In this document: in pieces, positions 1-5,602 of the stretch
Layout: the number at the start of each line of letters is the position of its first letter
Numbering within the stretch: position 1 is the stretch's first letter
Assembly (NCBI GenBank): GCA_007118195.1
Contig: SKSA01000324.1
Span: forward strand, 1 to 5,602
Direction: 5' to 3'
From: Anaerobacillus sp.
GTDB taxonomy: Bacteria; Bacillota; Bacilli; Bacillales; Anaerobacillaceae
Length of the DNA: 5,602 bases
Made by a program: the position numbers and the translations under genes
The notes under the pieces: generated by a model
Database searches by the model: none
Seen by the model: the letters and a program-made list of their open reading frames with translations, nothing else
Told to the model about the DNA's origin: nothing

Positions 1-869
1 AATTCATTTCGTAATGCTGCAACTACTTTCCCAGTAAAAGTATCATCTTCTAAAGAACGGTAACGCATCATTAACGATAGGGCGATGACTGGAGCAGCAA
101 CTTGTAAATCAAGAGAAGTTTCTACTGTCCATTTCCCTTCACCAGAAGAATTCATAATTCCGCGAATTTCATCAAGTTTCGGATCTTTCGAGAACGCTGA
201 TTGTGTTAATTCCATTAACCACGATCGAATGACTGAGCCGTTGTTCCAAACCTTTGCTACTGCCTCATAATCATAGTCAAACTCACTTTTTTCGAGAATA
301 TCGAACCCTTCGGCAATGGATTGCATCATCCCGTATTCGATCCCATTATGGATCATCTTAAGGAAATGCCCACTTCCTACCGGTCCTGTATACATGTAAC
401 CATTCTCAATTGAAATCTCTTTAAATACCGGCTCAATAGTTTTGAAAGCTGTCGGATCTCCACCAATCATCGTACAAGTGTCTTTTCTAGCACCCGATGT
501 ACCACCACTTGTTCCAACGTCAAAGAAGGAAATTCCTTTTTCTTGTAACATCTTGCCTCGTTGTATCGATTGTTTATAATGAGAGTTTCCACCGTCGATG
601 ACAATGTCACCATCAGATAGAAGCTCAGCTAACGTGTTAATTACCGACTCTGTAATCTCTCCTGGCGGAACCATGATCCATACAATTCTCGGTTGTGGAA
701 GCTTTTCCACAAGCTCTTCAATTGAATTTGCACCTTCTGCCCCTTCCCCAGAAATTTTACTCACTAGTTCAGCGCTTACATCTGTGCCGACCACTGAATG
801 ACCATTGTCCATTATGTTTAACGCCAAGTTGTAACCCATCTTACCAAGGCCAATCATTCCTAGTTTCAT
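1..869 (-). CDS. gnd: 6-phosphogluconate dehydrogenase, decarboxylating, short form (C-terminus cut by window edge)
   Basis: Oxidatively decarboxylates 6-phosphogluconate to ribulose 5-phosphate in the cytoplasm, the step after gluconokinase. I read 289 codons without a stop before the edge. The N-terminal Rossmann motif GLGKMG is at residues 7-12, followed by MVPPG at 66-70 and DGGNS at 92-96. The substrate-binding segment GTSGGTSGAR is at 119-128, and the catalytic region HFLKMIHNGIEYG at 168-180 has the expected Lys171 and Glu178. The reading ends in an ALRNE segment typical of the last residues of the short (about 300 aa) YqeC-like class, so only about ten residues should be missing; the classical GntZ/Gnd class is about 470 aa. 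Asp30 at the end of the second Rossmann strand, where NADP enzymes carry an Asn-Arg-Thr motif, suggests NAD+ preference (inference). The start is supported by an AAAGGAGG ribosome binding site 5 nt upstream. It is divergent from the regulator and kinase genes, which fits gluconate use. Confidence 0.93.
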   Translation of the reverse strand, partial: MKLGMIGLGKMGYNLALNIMDNGHSVVGTDVSAELVSKISGEGAEGANSIEELVEKLPQPRIVWIMVPPGEITESVINTLAELLSDGDIVIDGGNSHYKQSIQRGKMLQEKGISFFDVGTSGGTSGARKDTCTMIGGDPTAFKTIEPVFKEISIENGYMYTGPVGSGHFLKMIHNGIEYGMMQSIAEGFDILEKSEFDYDYEAVAKVWNNGSVIRSWLMELTQSAFSKDPKLDEIRGIMNSSGEGKWTVETSLDLQVAAPVIALSLMMRYRSLEDDTFTGKVVAALRNE

Positions 870-874
870 TGTTT

Positions 875-882
875 CCTCCTTT
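875..882 (-). promoter_or_regulatory. Ribosome binding site of the 6-phosphogluconate dehydrogenase gene
   Basis: Read on the minus strand this is AAAGGAGG, a near-perfect Shine-Dalgarno sequence, separated by 5 nt from the ATG at 869-867. It fixes the start codon. Confidence 0.85.
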
Positions 883-947
883 TCAATGAAAGCGTTCTTT
901 TTCATGTGTATTTTCATGCCTTTCGCTTTCATGAAATTTTATTTCAT
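881..947. promoter_or_regulatory. Cluster of TTTCAT/ATGAAA elements, candidate operator for the RpiR-type regulator
   Basis: Within 67 bp there are several overlapping palindromes. TTTCA-A-TGAAA lies at 881-891. TTTCATG occurs in the same orientation at 900-906, 912-918 and 927-933, the last inside the perfect palindrome TTTCATGAAA (927-936). ATGAAAT-TTT-ATTTCAT (931-947) is a perfect 7-bp inverted repeat with a 3-nt spacer. A 9-bp inverted repeat joins ATGAAAGCG (886-894) to CGCTTTCAT (924-932). RpiR-family dimers usually bind short AT-rich inverted repeats, so 931-947 is the best core-operator candidate. The cluster sits downstream of the predicted dehydrogenase promoter, in its leader. Assignment to this regulator is inference from position and symmetry. 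Confidence 0.5.
887..900. promoter_or_regulatory. Candidate CcpA-binding cre box
   Basis: TGAAAGCGTTCTTT matches 12 of 14 positions of the Bacillus cre consensus TGWAARCGYTWNCW by eye. It lies between the likely dehydrogenase promoter (984-1011) and its start codon, where bound CcpA could block elongation. Carbon catabolite repression of gluconate genes is well known in Bacillus subtilis; the function of this copy is inference. Confidence 0.45.
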
Positions 948-983
948 TTTCGTGTTAGTGAAATAAATTTCCTTACAAGTTTT

Positions 984-1011
984 ATTATATGATAAATTTT
1001 TTCTTTTTCAA
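984..1011 (-). promoter_or_regulatory. Sigma-A-type promoter for the 6-phosphogluconate dehydrogenase gene
   Basis: On the minus strand TTGAAA (1011-1006) and a perfect TATAAT (989-984) are separated by 16 nt. Transcription would begin near 977, giving a leader of about 108 nt that contains the TTTCAT cluster and a cre-like box. Confidence 0.6.
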
Positions 1012-1027
1012 GACTTTTTTTGAAAAA
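1004..1027. repeat. 8-bp inverted repeat overlapping the dehydrogenase -35 box
   Basis: TTTTTCAA (1004-1011) and TTGAAAAA (1020-1027) are perfect inverted copies with an 8-nt spacer. The left arm contains the -35 hexamer of the minus-strand promoter. It shares the TTTCA/TGAAA core with the 881-947 cluster, so it may be a further operator, but the region is so AT-rich that chance symmetry is possible. Confidence 0.35.
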
Positions 1028-1035
1028 ATATTTTT

Positions 1036-1064
1036 TTATTAAACGTTTTCATATATTATATAAT
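1036..1064 (+). promoter_or_regulatory. Probable sigma-A promoter of the regulator-gluconokinase operon
   Basis: A perfect -10 hexamer TATAAT lies at 1059-1064. At 17-nt spacing the -35 would be TTATTA (1036-1041), a poor match to TTGACA. Transcription would begin near 1071, about 27 nt before the regulator start. The weak -35 suggests that activity is low or depends on a factor. Confidence 0.45.
1038..1051. promoter_or_regulatory. Candidate cre box overlapping the operon promoter
   Basis: ATTAAACGTTTTCA matches 12 of 14 positions of the cre consensus TGWAARCGYTWNCW, failing only at the first two bases. It overlaps the proposed -35 and spacer of the regulator promoter, a position at which CcpA would compete with RNA polymerase. 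Function is inferred. Confidence 0.4.
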
Positions 1065-1097
1065 TAGAAATAAATTTTTAGAGGGAGTGGAAAAGAG

Positions 1098-1946
1098 ATG
1101 GTCCAAACACATTGCATTGCACGAATAAAATCTTCGTATACTGATTTTAGTGATAAAGAAAAGAAAATTGCTGATTATATTGTTAATAACCCTAAAAATA
1201 TTATTCACTCTACCATTAATCAAGTAGCTGAAGATTTAGATGTTGCAGAGGCTACCGTATTTCGCTTTTGTAAACGAATTGGTTTTAAAGGTTACCAAGC
1301 AATGAAAATCGCATTAGCTTCAGAAGTTGTAAGCCCCATCAATGATATTCACGAGGAAATTCAAGAGGGTGATAGCGAAAAATCGGTGGCTGAAAAAGTA
1401 TTTAGGTCGAACATACGTACATTAGAAGAAACATTAAGAGTCATTGAACAAGATCACTTTAAGAAAGCTGTAAACGCATTGCTCAATGCGAATAAAATTG
1501 AGTTTTATGGAAACGGTGGCTCGGGATCTGTCGCAGAGGATGCTCATCATAAGTTTTTACGGACAGGTATTCATTCTGCCGCTTACAAAGATTCACATTT
1601 ACAAGTGATGGCAGCATCCTTATTAACGAAAGATGATGTCGCCGTAATTATTTCTCACTCAGGTTCAAACAAGGACATGCTTCAATCGTTAGAAGTTGCC
1701 AAAGAAGCTGGCGCTACTACAATTGTGATCACTACATTAGCAAAATCACAACTTAGCCAAGGAGCTGATATTACACTTTATACAGTAAGTGATGAAACAG
1801 AATATCGTTCTGAAGCATTATCATCACGCTTAGCTCAATTAAGTATTATCGATGCACTATATGTAAATGTTAGTATTGCCCGTAAGGAACTGATGCAACA
1901 ATCTTTACAAAAAATTCGAAATGCGATTTCGTTAAAGCGTCTATAG
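1098..1946 (+). CDS. RpiR/MurR-family transcriptional regulator (HTH + SIS), probable gluconate-operon regulator
   Basis: Cytoplasmic DNA-binding protein of 282 aa, the normal length for the family. Residues 1-77 form the RpiR-type helix-turn-helix domain: an EKKIADYIVNN segment at 21-31 and recognition region INQVAEDLDVAEATVFRFCK at about 40-59. After a linker, residues about 127-260 form a SIS sugar-phosphate-binding domain, with a glycine-rich loop GNGGSGSVAEDAHHKF at 138-153 and the ISHSGSNKD loop at 185-193. An AGGGAG ribosome binding site lies 10 nt upstream of the ATG. It precedes gluconokinase by 21 nt and is almost certainly co-transcribed with it, so it likely responds to 6-phosphogluconate or another pathway sugar phosphate (inference). 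It takes the place held in the Bacillus subtilis gnt operon by GntR, which belongs to a different family. Whether it represses or activates cannot be read from the sequence. Confidence 0.9.
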   Translation: MVQTHCIARIKSSYTDFSDKEKKIADYIVNNPKNIIHSTINQVAEDLDVAEATVFRFCKRIGFKGYQAMKIALASEVVSPINDIHEEIQEGDSEKSVAEKVFRSNIRTLEETLRVIEQDHFKKAVNALLNANKIEFYGNGGSGSVAEDAHHKFLRTGIHSAAYKDSHLQVMAASLLTKDDVAVIISHSGSNKDMLQSLEVAKEAGATTIVITTLAKSQLSQGADITLYTVSDETEYRSEALSSRLAQLSIIDALYVNVSIARKELMQQSLQKIRNAISLKRL

Positions 1947-1951
1947 ATAAT

Positions 1952-1959
1952 GAAGGAAG
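1952..1959 (+). promoter_or_regulatory. Ribosome binding site that decides the gluconokinase start
   Basis: GAAGGAAG ends 8 nt before the ATG at 1968. The in-frame ATG at 1950 overlaps this site and has no purine-rich sequence at a suitable distance upstream, only the end of the regulator gene. The ATG at 1968 is therefore the likely start, giving a protein six residues shorter than the longest reading. Confidence 0.75.
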
Positions 1960-1967
1960 TGTTAATA

Positions 1968-3491
1968 ATGGAAAAATACGTCATTGGATTAGATATTGGG
2001 ACGACAAGCGCTAAAGCGGTCCTATTTAGAAAAAATGGTCTAGTTATTGCTGAGAGCGAAAGCGCATACTCAGTTAATCATCCGCAACCTTCGTGGGTGG
2101 AACAAGATCCGATTATCATCGAAAAAGCAGCAATATCTGCAATTGCCACTGTTATAAAAAAAGGAAATGCAATGAAAGAACAAGTATGTGCGATCGGCTT
2201 ATCCACTGCGATGCATTCACTCATTTGTATTAATGATAAGCATGACCCTCTATCTCCGTCGATTATTTGGGCTGATGGTAGGAGTGTTGAACAAGCTAGT
2301 AAGCTTCGTTTACAAACCGACATTTATTTAAAAACTGGGACACCCATCCATCCTATGTCTCCTCTTTGTAAGCTAGTTTGGATGAAGGAAAACGACTATC
2401 AGCCATACAAAGAGGCAGATATGTTTGTTTCTATTAAAGAATTCCTTCTTTTACGATGGTTCGGTGAAGCAGTTGTTGATTACTCAGTAGCTTCAGCTAC
2501 AGGACTCTTTAATATCCATACATTTGATTGGGAAGATGATATTTTAGAGATTGCTGGCGTTCGCCGTGAACAACTATCAAGGCCTGTAGCTCCAACAGCT
2601 ATTTGCCAAGGATTACCGAAAGAGATTGCAAATGAAATGGGCTTGAAAGAAGACACACCTTTCGTTTTAGGTGGAAGTGACGGACCGTTAGCAAACTTAG
2701 GAATTGGGGCCATTGAACCTGGTGATGTTGCGATCACCGTTGGGACGAGTGGGGCAATACGACAAATGGCATCTAAACCGAGGACAGATGAAAAGCAAGA
2801 AATTTTTTGTTACGGTGTTACTGATGATTTATGGATTATGGGTGGTCCAACAAATAATGGCGGGATCGTCTTTCAATGGATGCGAGACGTGTTAGGAGAA
2901 AAAGAAGTTGAGTTGGCATTAAGCCAAGGCGGAAATGCGTATGACTTACTTACAAAACTTGCTTCTACAGTTTCACCTGGTTCTAACGGCCTGCTATTTT
3001 TACCATTTTTAAATGGCGAAAGAGCTCCTTACTGGGATGCCAACGCTAGAGGAAGCTTCATCGGACTTACATTAGCACACAAAAAAGAGCATATGATCCG
3101 CGCAGGATTAGAAGGTGTTGTATATAGTTTATATAGTGTTGGTGAAGCATTAGAGCGTTTAGCTGGAGAACCTGTTAATTTATTTGCGAGTGGTGGCTTT
3201 GCTCGCTCTCCACTTTGGTTACAAATGGTCGCTGATATTTTTGGACATCCTGTTCAAGTTCCTGAAAGCCACCAGAGCTCAGCATGGGGTGCAGCTTGGT
3301 TTGCACTTCTTGCTGTTGAAGAAGTGTCATCATTAGAAGCGATCAAAGAATCTATTCCAATGAAACAGACAATTGAACCAAATCGTGTATCACACGATGT
3401 TTATCAGGAACTTTACGGAACATATCGTCAATTATACGCTGCATTAAAACCGCATTTCTTTGCATTGGCAAATTTTCAACGAAATAGTTAA
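1968..3491 (+). CDS. gntK: Gluconokinase (FGGY carbohydrate kinase family)
   Basis: Phosphorylates gluconate with ATP to 6-phosphogluconate in the cytoplasm. The protein is 507 aa from ATG 1968, close to the 513 aa of Bacillus subtilis GntK. Numbered from that start, it opens with the ATPase-fold phosphate loop IGLDIGTTSAK (6-16). FGGY signature 1 is seen as MSPLCKLVWMKEN (130-142). The GGSDGP motif (235-240) carries the probable catalytic base Asp238. A second phosphate-binding motif TVGTSG is at 257-262, the ERAPYWDANARGSFIGL segment at 351-367, and the adenosine-binding ASGGFARSPLWLQMVADIFG segment at 407-426. The ERAPYWD/ARG block is typical of gluconokinases within this family, though xylulokinase-like substrates cannot be excluded by eye. 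The neighbouring 6-phosphogluconate dehydrogenase, which uses the product, strengthens the call. It follows the regulator by 21 nt in one operon, which ends at the 3515-3545 terminator; no permease gene follows. Confidence 0.92.
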   Translation: MEKYVIGLDIGTTSAKAVLFRKNGLVIAESESAYSVNHPQPSWVEQDPIIIEKAAISAIATVIKKGNAMKEQVCAIGLSTAMHSLICINDKHDPLSPSIIWADGRSVEQASKLRLQTDIYLKTGTPIHPMSPLCKLVWMKENDYQPYKEADMFVSIKEFLLLRWFGEAVVDYSVASATGLFNIHTFDWEDDILEIAGVRREQLSRPVAPTAICQGLPKEIANEMGLKEDTPFVLGGSDGPLANLGIGAIEPGDVAITVGTSGAIRQMASKPRTDEKQEIFCYGVTDDLWIMGGPTNNGGIVFQWMRDVLGEKEVELALSQGGNAYDLLTKLASTVSPGSNGLLFLPFLNGERAPYWDANARGSFIGLTLAHKKEHMIRAGLEGVVYSLYSVGEALERLAGEPVNLFASGGFARSPLWLQMVADIFGHPVQVPESHQSSAWGAAWFALLAVEEVSSLEAIKESIPMKQTIEPNRVSHDVYQELYGTYRQLYAALKPHFFALANFQRNS

Positions 3492-3514
3492 GAGAAAAAA
3501 ACAATCATTTCATG

Positions 3515-3545
3515 AAAAAAGAGCGAACTCAATTCGCTCTTTTTT
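3515..3545. terminator. Bidirectional intrinsic terminator
   Basis: A run of six A is followed by stem GAGCGAA, loop CTCAA, stem TTCGCTC and six T, so the hairpin can extend to 13 bp and carries a U-tract on either strand. It lies 23 nt after the gluconokinase stop and 5 nt after the stop of the convergent chemoreceptor gene, and so serves both. Confidence 0.92.
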
Positions 3546-3550
3546 GTTAT

Positions 3551-5248
3551 TCAGATTTTAAACTTCCTAATCTCTTCATGGAGACCTTGCGCGAGTTTAC
3601 TTAAATTACTTGCTGAGCCTTGGATTTCTTCCATTGCTACCAATTGTTGTTCTGCGCCTTGGACTACTGATTGAAAACTTGTAGATGTTTCTTTAGCAAT
3701 ACTAGCCATCTCGTCTACAGATGCACTAACTTGTTCTGAGCTGGCTGACATTTCTTCAGCGGTTGCAGAAGCTTCTTGTGTTTGTGTTGACACATTTTGA
3801 ATCGAAGATAAGATTTTTTCAAATGCAACGCTAGTTTCTTCTACAATTTTTATGCCTTCCACTACTTCCTTTGTTCCACTGTTCATAGTTGTAACAGCCA
3901 TTGCAGTATCTTCTTGTATTTCATTAATTACAGATGAAATTTCTACAGCTGATTTTCGCGATTCCTCAGCTAGCTTTCGAACTTCGTTGGCAACAACAGC
4001 AAAACCTTTACCATGTTCTCCTGCACGCGCTGCTTCAATTGCGGCATTTAGGGCCAACAAATTGGTCTGATCTGATATATCTGTTATCACGCATAATATT
4101 TTCCCGATTTCTGAAGATCGCTCCCCTAACTTTCTAATAATTCCTGTCGCATCCCTAACAGTCCCACTAATTGTCATCATCTGCTTAGTCACTTGCTGTA
4201 CTGATGTGTTACCCACTTCAGTTTGATGAATGGCATCTAATGAGCTTTCTGCAACAATCGAAGAGTATTCAGCGATGTTTTGAATGGCGATTGTCACCTC
4301 TTCCATCGCTCGAGCACTTTCTTTTGTACCATTTACAGTCGCCTCAGCTCCTTTTGCTACCTCTTGAATTGTATCCGAAATTTGATTAGTAGCTACTGTT
4401 GATTGCCTAGAGATAACAGTCAGTTTTCCAGAAGCTGAAGCAACCTGATCTGATGCCTCAGTCGTTCTTCGTAAAAGCCCTCGTAAACTATTTGTCATTT
4501 CGTTAAACGCTTTAACAAGGCGACCAATTTCATCATTTGTTTTAACTTTTATATCTTCACCTGATAGATCTCCTTTTGCTACCTTTTCTACACGGTTAAC
4601 AACTTCTAAAATCGGTCTTGTAATTTGCCGTGCGGTTACAATCGCAACTAAAAATGATAAAACTACTCCTAAAAGCGTTGCCAATATATTAAATAAAATA
4701 ATATTGTCTCCATGCCGTACCATTTCTCGACCATTAGTCGCAATATCTTTTTGAGTAGCATTAGCTATAAAACGGTACCCTTCCATTATTTCTTCTGCTA
4801 AAGGGTCAACCTGAAAACGAATACTTACAGATACCGTGTCTGTTCCACTTTCTTCAAACATAGGAAATATTCTATTAATTATTAACTGATTCCAAACTTC
4901 GTTTTTTGATATTAGTTCTCGTGCTAATTCTCCTATTTCTCCATTGTTATGAGTATATCTCAGGATCATTTCTCCCAGATCGTAACTTGAATTCTCTAAT
5001 TGTATAAAACGCTCTTTATAATCTTCATCGCCTACTAGTACATAACCTCTGACTAACGCCAGCCTTTCAGCCATGTTATAGGATAACTCCTCACTTATTG
5101 TTAATCGTTGGAGGTCCTCCTGAACAACTTCCTCAACATTACTATTAATAAGATGAATATTAAATAAACTATACGTTGAAATTGCCATTAATAAAGCTAA
5201 TACTAAACTAAAGCCTATCAAAACTTTCATCCGTAAACTTTTTATCAT
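3551..5248 (-). CDS. Methyl-accepting chemotaxis protein (membrane chemoreceptor, 44H class)
   Basis: Inner-membrane receptor of 565 aa that senses a stimulus outside the cell and controls the CheA/CheW kinase complex. Transmembrane helix 1 spans about residues 8-30. The extracytoplasmic domain, about 31-182, is predicted helical and contains a segment like four-helix-bundle MCP sensors ([19 protein letters not shown], 58-76). Transmembrane helix 2 is at about 183-206 and HAMP at about 207-260, including the DEIGRL motif at 239-244. The signalling domain follows, with the conserved hairpin tip around [19 protein letters not shown] (393-411) and continuing through [18 protein letters not shown] (413-430). 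Each arm is about 150 residues (260 to 411, and 411 to 565), which fits the 44-heptad class typical of Bacillus. Methylation-type Glu/Gln-rich stretches such as [11 protein letters not shown] (496-506) are present. There is no C-terminal CheR-docking pentapeptide; it ends RKFKI. An AAGGAG ribosome binding site lies 7 nt upstream of the start. The ligand cannot be deduced, and no che genes are adjacent. Confidence 0.95.
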   Translation of the reverse strand: MIKSLRMKVLIGFSLVLALLMAISTYSLFNIHLINSNVEEVVQEDLQRLTISEELSYNMAERLALVRGYVLVGDEDYKERFIQLENSSYDLGEMILRYTHNNGEIGELARELISKNEVWNQLIINRIFPMFEESGTDTVSVSIRFQVDPLAEEIMEGYRFIANATQKDIATNGREMVRHGDNIILFNILATLLGVVLSFLVAIVTARQITRPILEVVNRVEKVAKGDLSGEDIKVKTNDEIGRLVKAFNEMTNSLRGLLRRTTEASDQVASASGKLTVISRQSTVATNQISDTIQEVAKGAEATVNGTKESARAMEEVTIAIQNIAEYSSIVAESSLDAIHQTEVGNTSVQQVTKQMMTISGTVRDATGIIRKLGERSSEIGKILCVITDISDQTNLLALNAAIEAARAGEHGKGFAVVANEVRKLAEESRKSAVEISSVINEIQEDTAMAVTTMNSGTKEVVEGIKIVEETSVAFEKILSSIQNVSTQTQEASATAEEMSASSEQVSASVDEMASIAKETSTSFQSVVQGAEQQLVAMEEIQGSASNLSKLAQGLHEEIRKFKI

Positions 5249-5276
5249 TTCTCTACTCCTTACATATTAAATTTAG

Positions 5277-5294
5277 GCTCAATTATTCTTGAGC
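5277..5294 (-). repeat. Stem-loop in the chemoreceptor mRNA leader
   Basis: GCTCAA (5277-5282) and TTGAGC (5289-5294) are a perfect 6-bp inverted repeat with a 6-nt loop. If transcription starts near 5301 at the sigma-D-like promoter, it would form close to the 5' end of the transcript, where such hairpins can protect mRNA from decay (inference). Confidence 0.35.
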
Positions 5295-5307
5295 TCATTG
5301 AAAATCC

Positions 5308-5335
5308 CTATCGAAATACGAACTAATTCTTTTTA
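5308..5335 (-). promoter_or_regulatory. Candidate sigma-D (flagellar/chemotaxis) promoter of the chemoreceptor gene
   Basis: On the minus strand TAAA (5335-5332), then 16 nt, then TTCGATAG (5315-5308), compared with the sigma-D consensus TAAA-N14 to N16-GCCGATAT. The central CGATA core of the -10 element is intact and 5 of 8 positions match. Chemoreceptor genes in Bacillus are commonly transcribed by sigma-D. The start point would be near 5301, leaving a 53-nt leader. Confidence 0.5.
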
Positions 5336-5463
5336 AAATATGTAAAAGCCAAATCGCATTAGCACAGTTAGACATCAAATACTACTTTTTAAAATATTCA
5401 ATCTTTTTTTAATGTAAAGAAAGGCAACTCAAGCCCACGGAAAATAAGGACTTATAAGTTACC

Positions 5464-5590
5464 TTGTTATATAAATTAAAACAAGCGAACTCGTTTCAGC
5501 AAGCTGAAACATCGAGAAATCAGATGGAGTCTCGACTCCACCTGATTAAAAGTTCCCACCTACGCTACGCGTTGAGGTGGGGGTCTATAA
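5464..5590 (-). ncRNA. Three-hairpin structured region, possibly a TnpB-associated omega RNA / IS200-IS605-type element end
   Basis: Read on the minus strand, three strong hairpins follow one another. The first (5581-5555) has 7-bp arms CCCACCT/AGGTGGG around an inner ACGC-GTA-GCGT stem. The second (5547-5518) has 13-bp arms closed by the loop CGAG, with one G-U pair. The third (5510-5493) has perfect 8-bp arms GTTTCAGC/GCTGAAAC, extended by GAG/CTC across a 3-nt bulge. The imperfect position of the second stem is a G-U wobble on the minus strand but an A-C mismatch on the plus strand, which favours minus-strand transcription. A CCCCCACCTCAAC...GTAGGTGGG hairpin is a common theme just after tnpB in IS200/IS605-family elements, as I remember them. 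None of the hairpins has a U-tract expected of a simple terminator. The associated gene would lie beyond the right edge, so the family call is tentative; a regulatory leader or another mobile-element end is possible. Confidence 0.42.
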
Positions 5591-5602
5591 CCCTTAAAAC
5601 AT

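Larger units (their letters stand above)
5249..5602. other. 354-bp non-coding stretch upstream of the chemoreceptor gene
   Basis: No convincing gene is present on either strand. From left to right it holds the chemoreceptor ribosome binding site and leader stem-loop, a sigma-D-like promoter, and an AT-rich stretch (5336-5463). The only structure I see in that stretch is the 10-bp palindrome ACTTATAAGT (5450-5459). A block of three hairpins follows (about 5464-5590). The last 30 bases on the minus strand have short open frames to the edge, too short to identify. Confidence 0.7.

Noticed and set aside
85..889. Plus-strand open frames opposite the 6-phosphogluconate dehydrogenase gene
   Set aside because: All overlap the clear dehydrogenase reading frame on the other strand and have no recognisable domain or ribosome binding site.
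870..1097. Operator for a classical GntR repressor
   Set aside because: I looked for a palindrome like the Bacillus subtilis GntR operator (ATACTTGTATACAAGTAT) and found none; the palindromes present have a TTTCAT core.
2078..2895. Alternative-frame and antisense open frames inside gluconokinase
   Set aside because: They lie wholly within a gene with all family motifs and show no independent coding evidence.
3852..4389. Plus-strand open frames opposite the chemoreceptor gene
   Set aside because: They are antisense to a strongly conserved signalling domain, lack ribosome binding sites and encode low-complexity Leu/Ser/Gln-rich products; shadows of the real gene.
5336..5463. Riboswitch upstream of the chemoreceptor gene (for example cyclic di-GMP class)
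   Set aside because: The stretch lacks the conserved cores of the c-di-GMP aptamers and lies upstream of the likely promoter, so it would not be in the transcript.
3521..5492. Shared GCGAACTC sequence in the terminator (3523-3530) and near the third hairpin (5485-5492)
   Set aside because: An 8-base match between unrelated hairpins is easily explained by chance; no longer repeat surrounds it.
5464..5583. CRISPR array or tRNA/rRNA gene in the hairpin region
   Set aside because: The three hairpins differ in sequence and spacing, so they are not a repeat-spacer array, and no cloverleaf, TTC-loop or rRNA signature is visible.
5569..5602. Possible C-terminal end of a minus-strand gene entering from the right edge
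   Set aside because: Two frames stay open for about 11-13 codons, but such a length is uninformative in any frame and the sequence falls inside a hairpin; no gene can be claimed from it.

Overview
The window looks like a chromosomal segment of a low-GC, Gram-positive, flagellated spore-former relative (Bacillaceae). This rests on AT-rich intergenic DNA, strong AAGGAGG-type ribosome binding sites, a Bacillus-style 44-heptad chemoreceptor behind a sigma-D-like promoter, and candidate CcpA (cre) boxes. It holds four protein genes, one cut by the left edge.

Left half: a divergent gluconate-catabolism locus. The minus strand carries a short-form, probably NAD+-dependent 6-phosphogluconate dehydrogenase (869 to the left edge; only about the last ten residues are missing). 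A 228-bp control region (870-1097) separates it from a plus-strand pair, an RpiR/MurR-type regulator (1098-1946) and a gluconokinase of the FGGY family (1968-3491, start revised downstream of the first ATG). The kinase makes 6-phosphogluconate and the dehydrogenase decarboxylates it to ribulose 5-phosphate. The regulator, with a sugar-phosphate-binding SIS domain, probably senses an intermediate and binds TTTCAT/ATGAAA repeats in the divergent region. No gluconate permease is visible here.

Middle: a symmetric A-rich/T-rich hairpin (3515-3545) serves as a shared terminator between gluconokinase and the convergent chemoreceptor gene.

Right half: a complete methyl-accepting chemotaxis protein on the minus strand (3551-5248), with a four-helix-bundle-like sensor domain, HAMP domain and 44-heptad signalling hairpin. 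It is followed by 354 bp of non-coding DNA. The proximal part holds the sigma-D-like promoter and a leader stem-loop. The distal part (about 5464-5590) holds three consecutive strong hairpins resembling the structured tail found after tnpB in IS200/IS605-type elements. This is the least explained and most interesting part of the window, but the element itself would lie beyond the right edge, so its identity is tentative.
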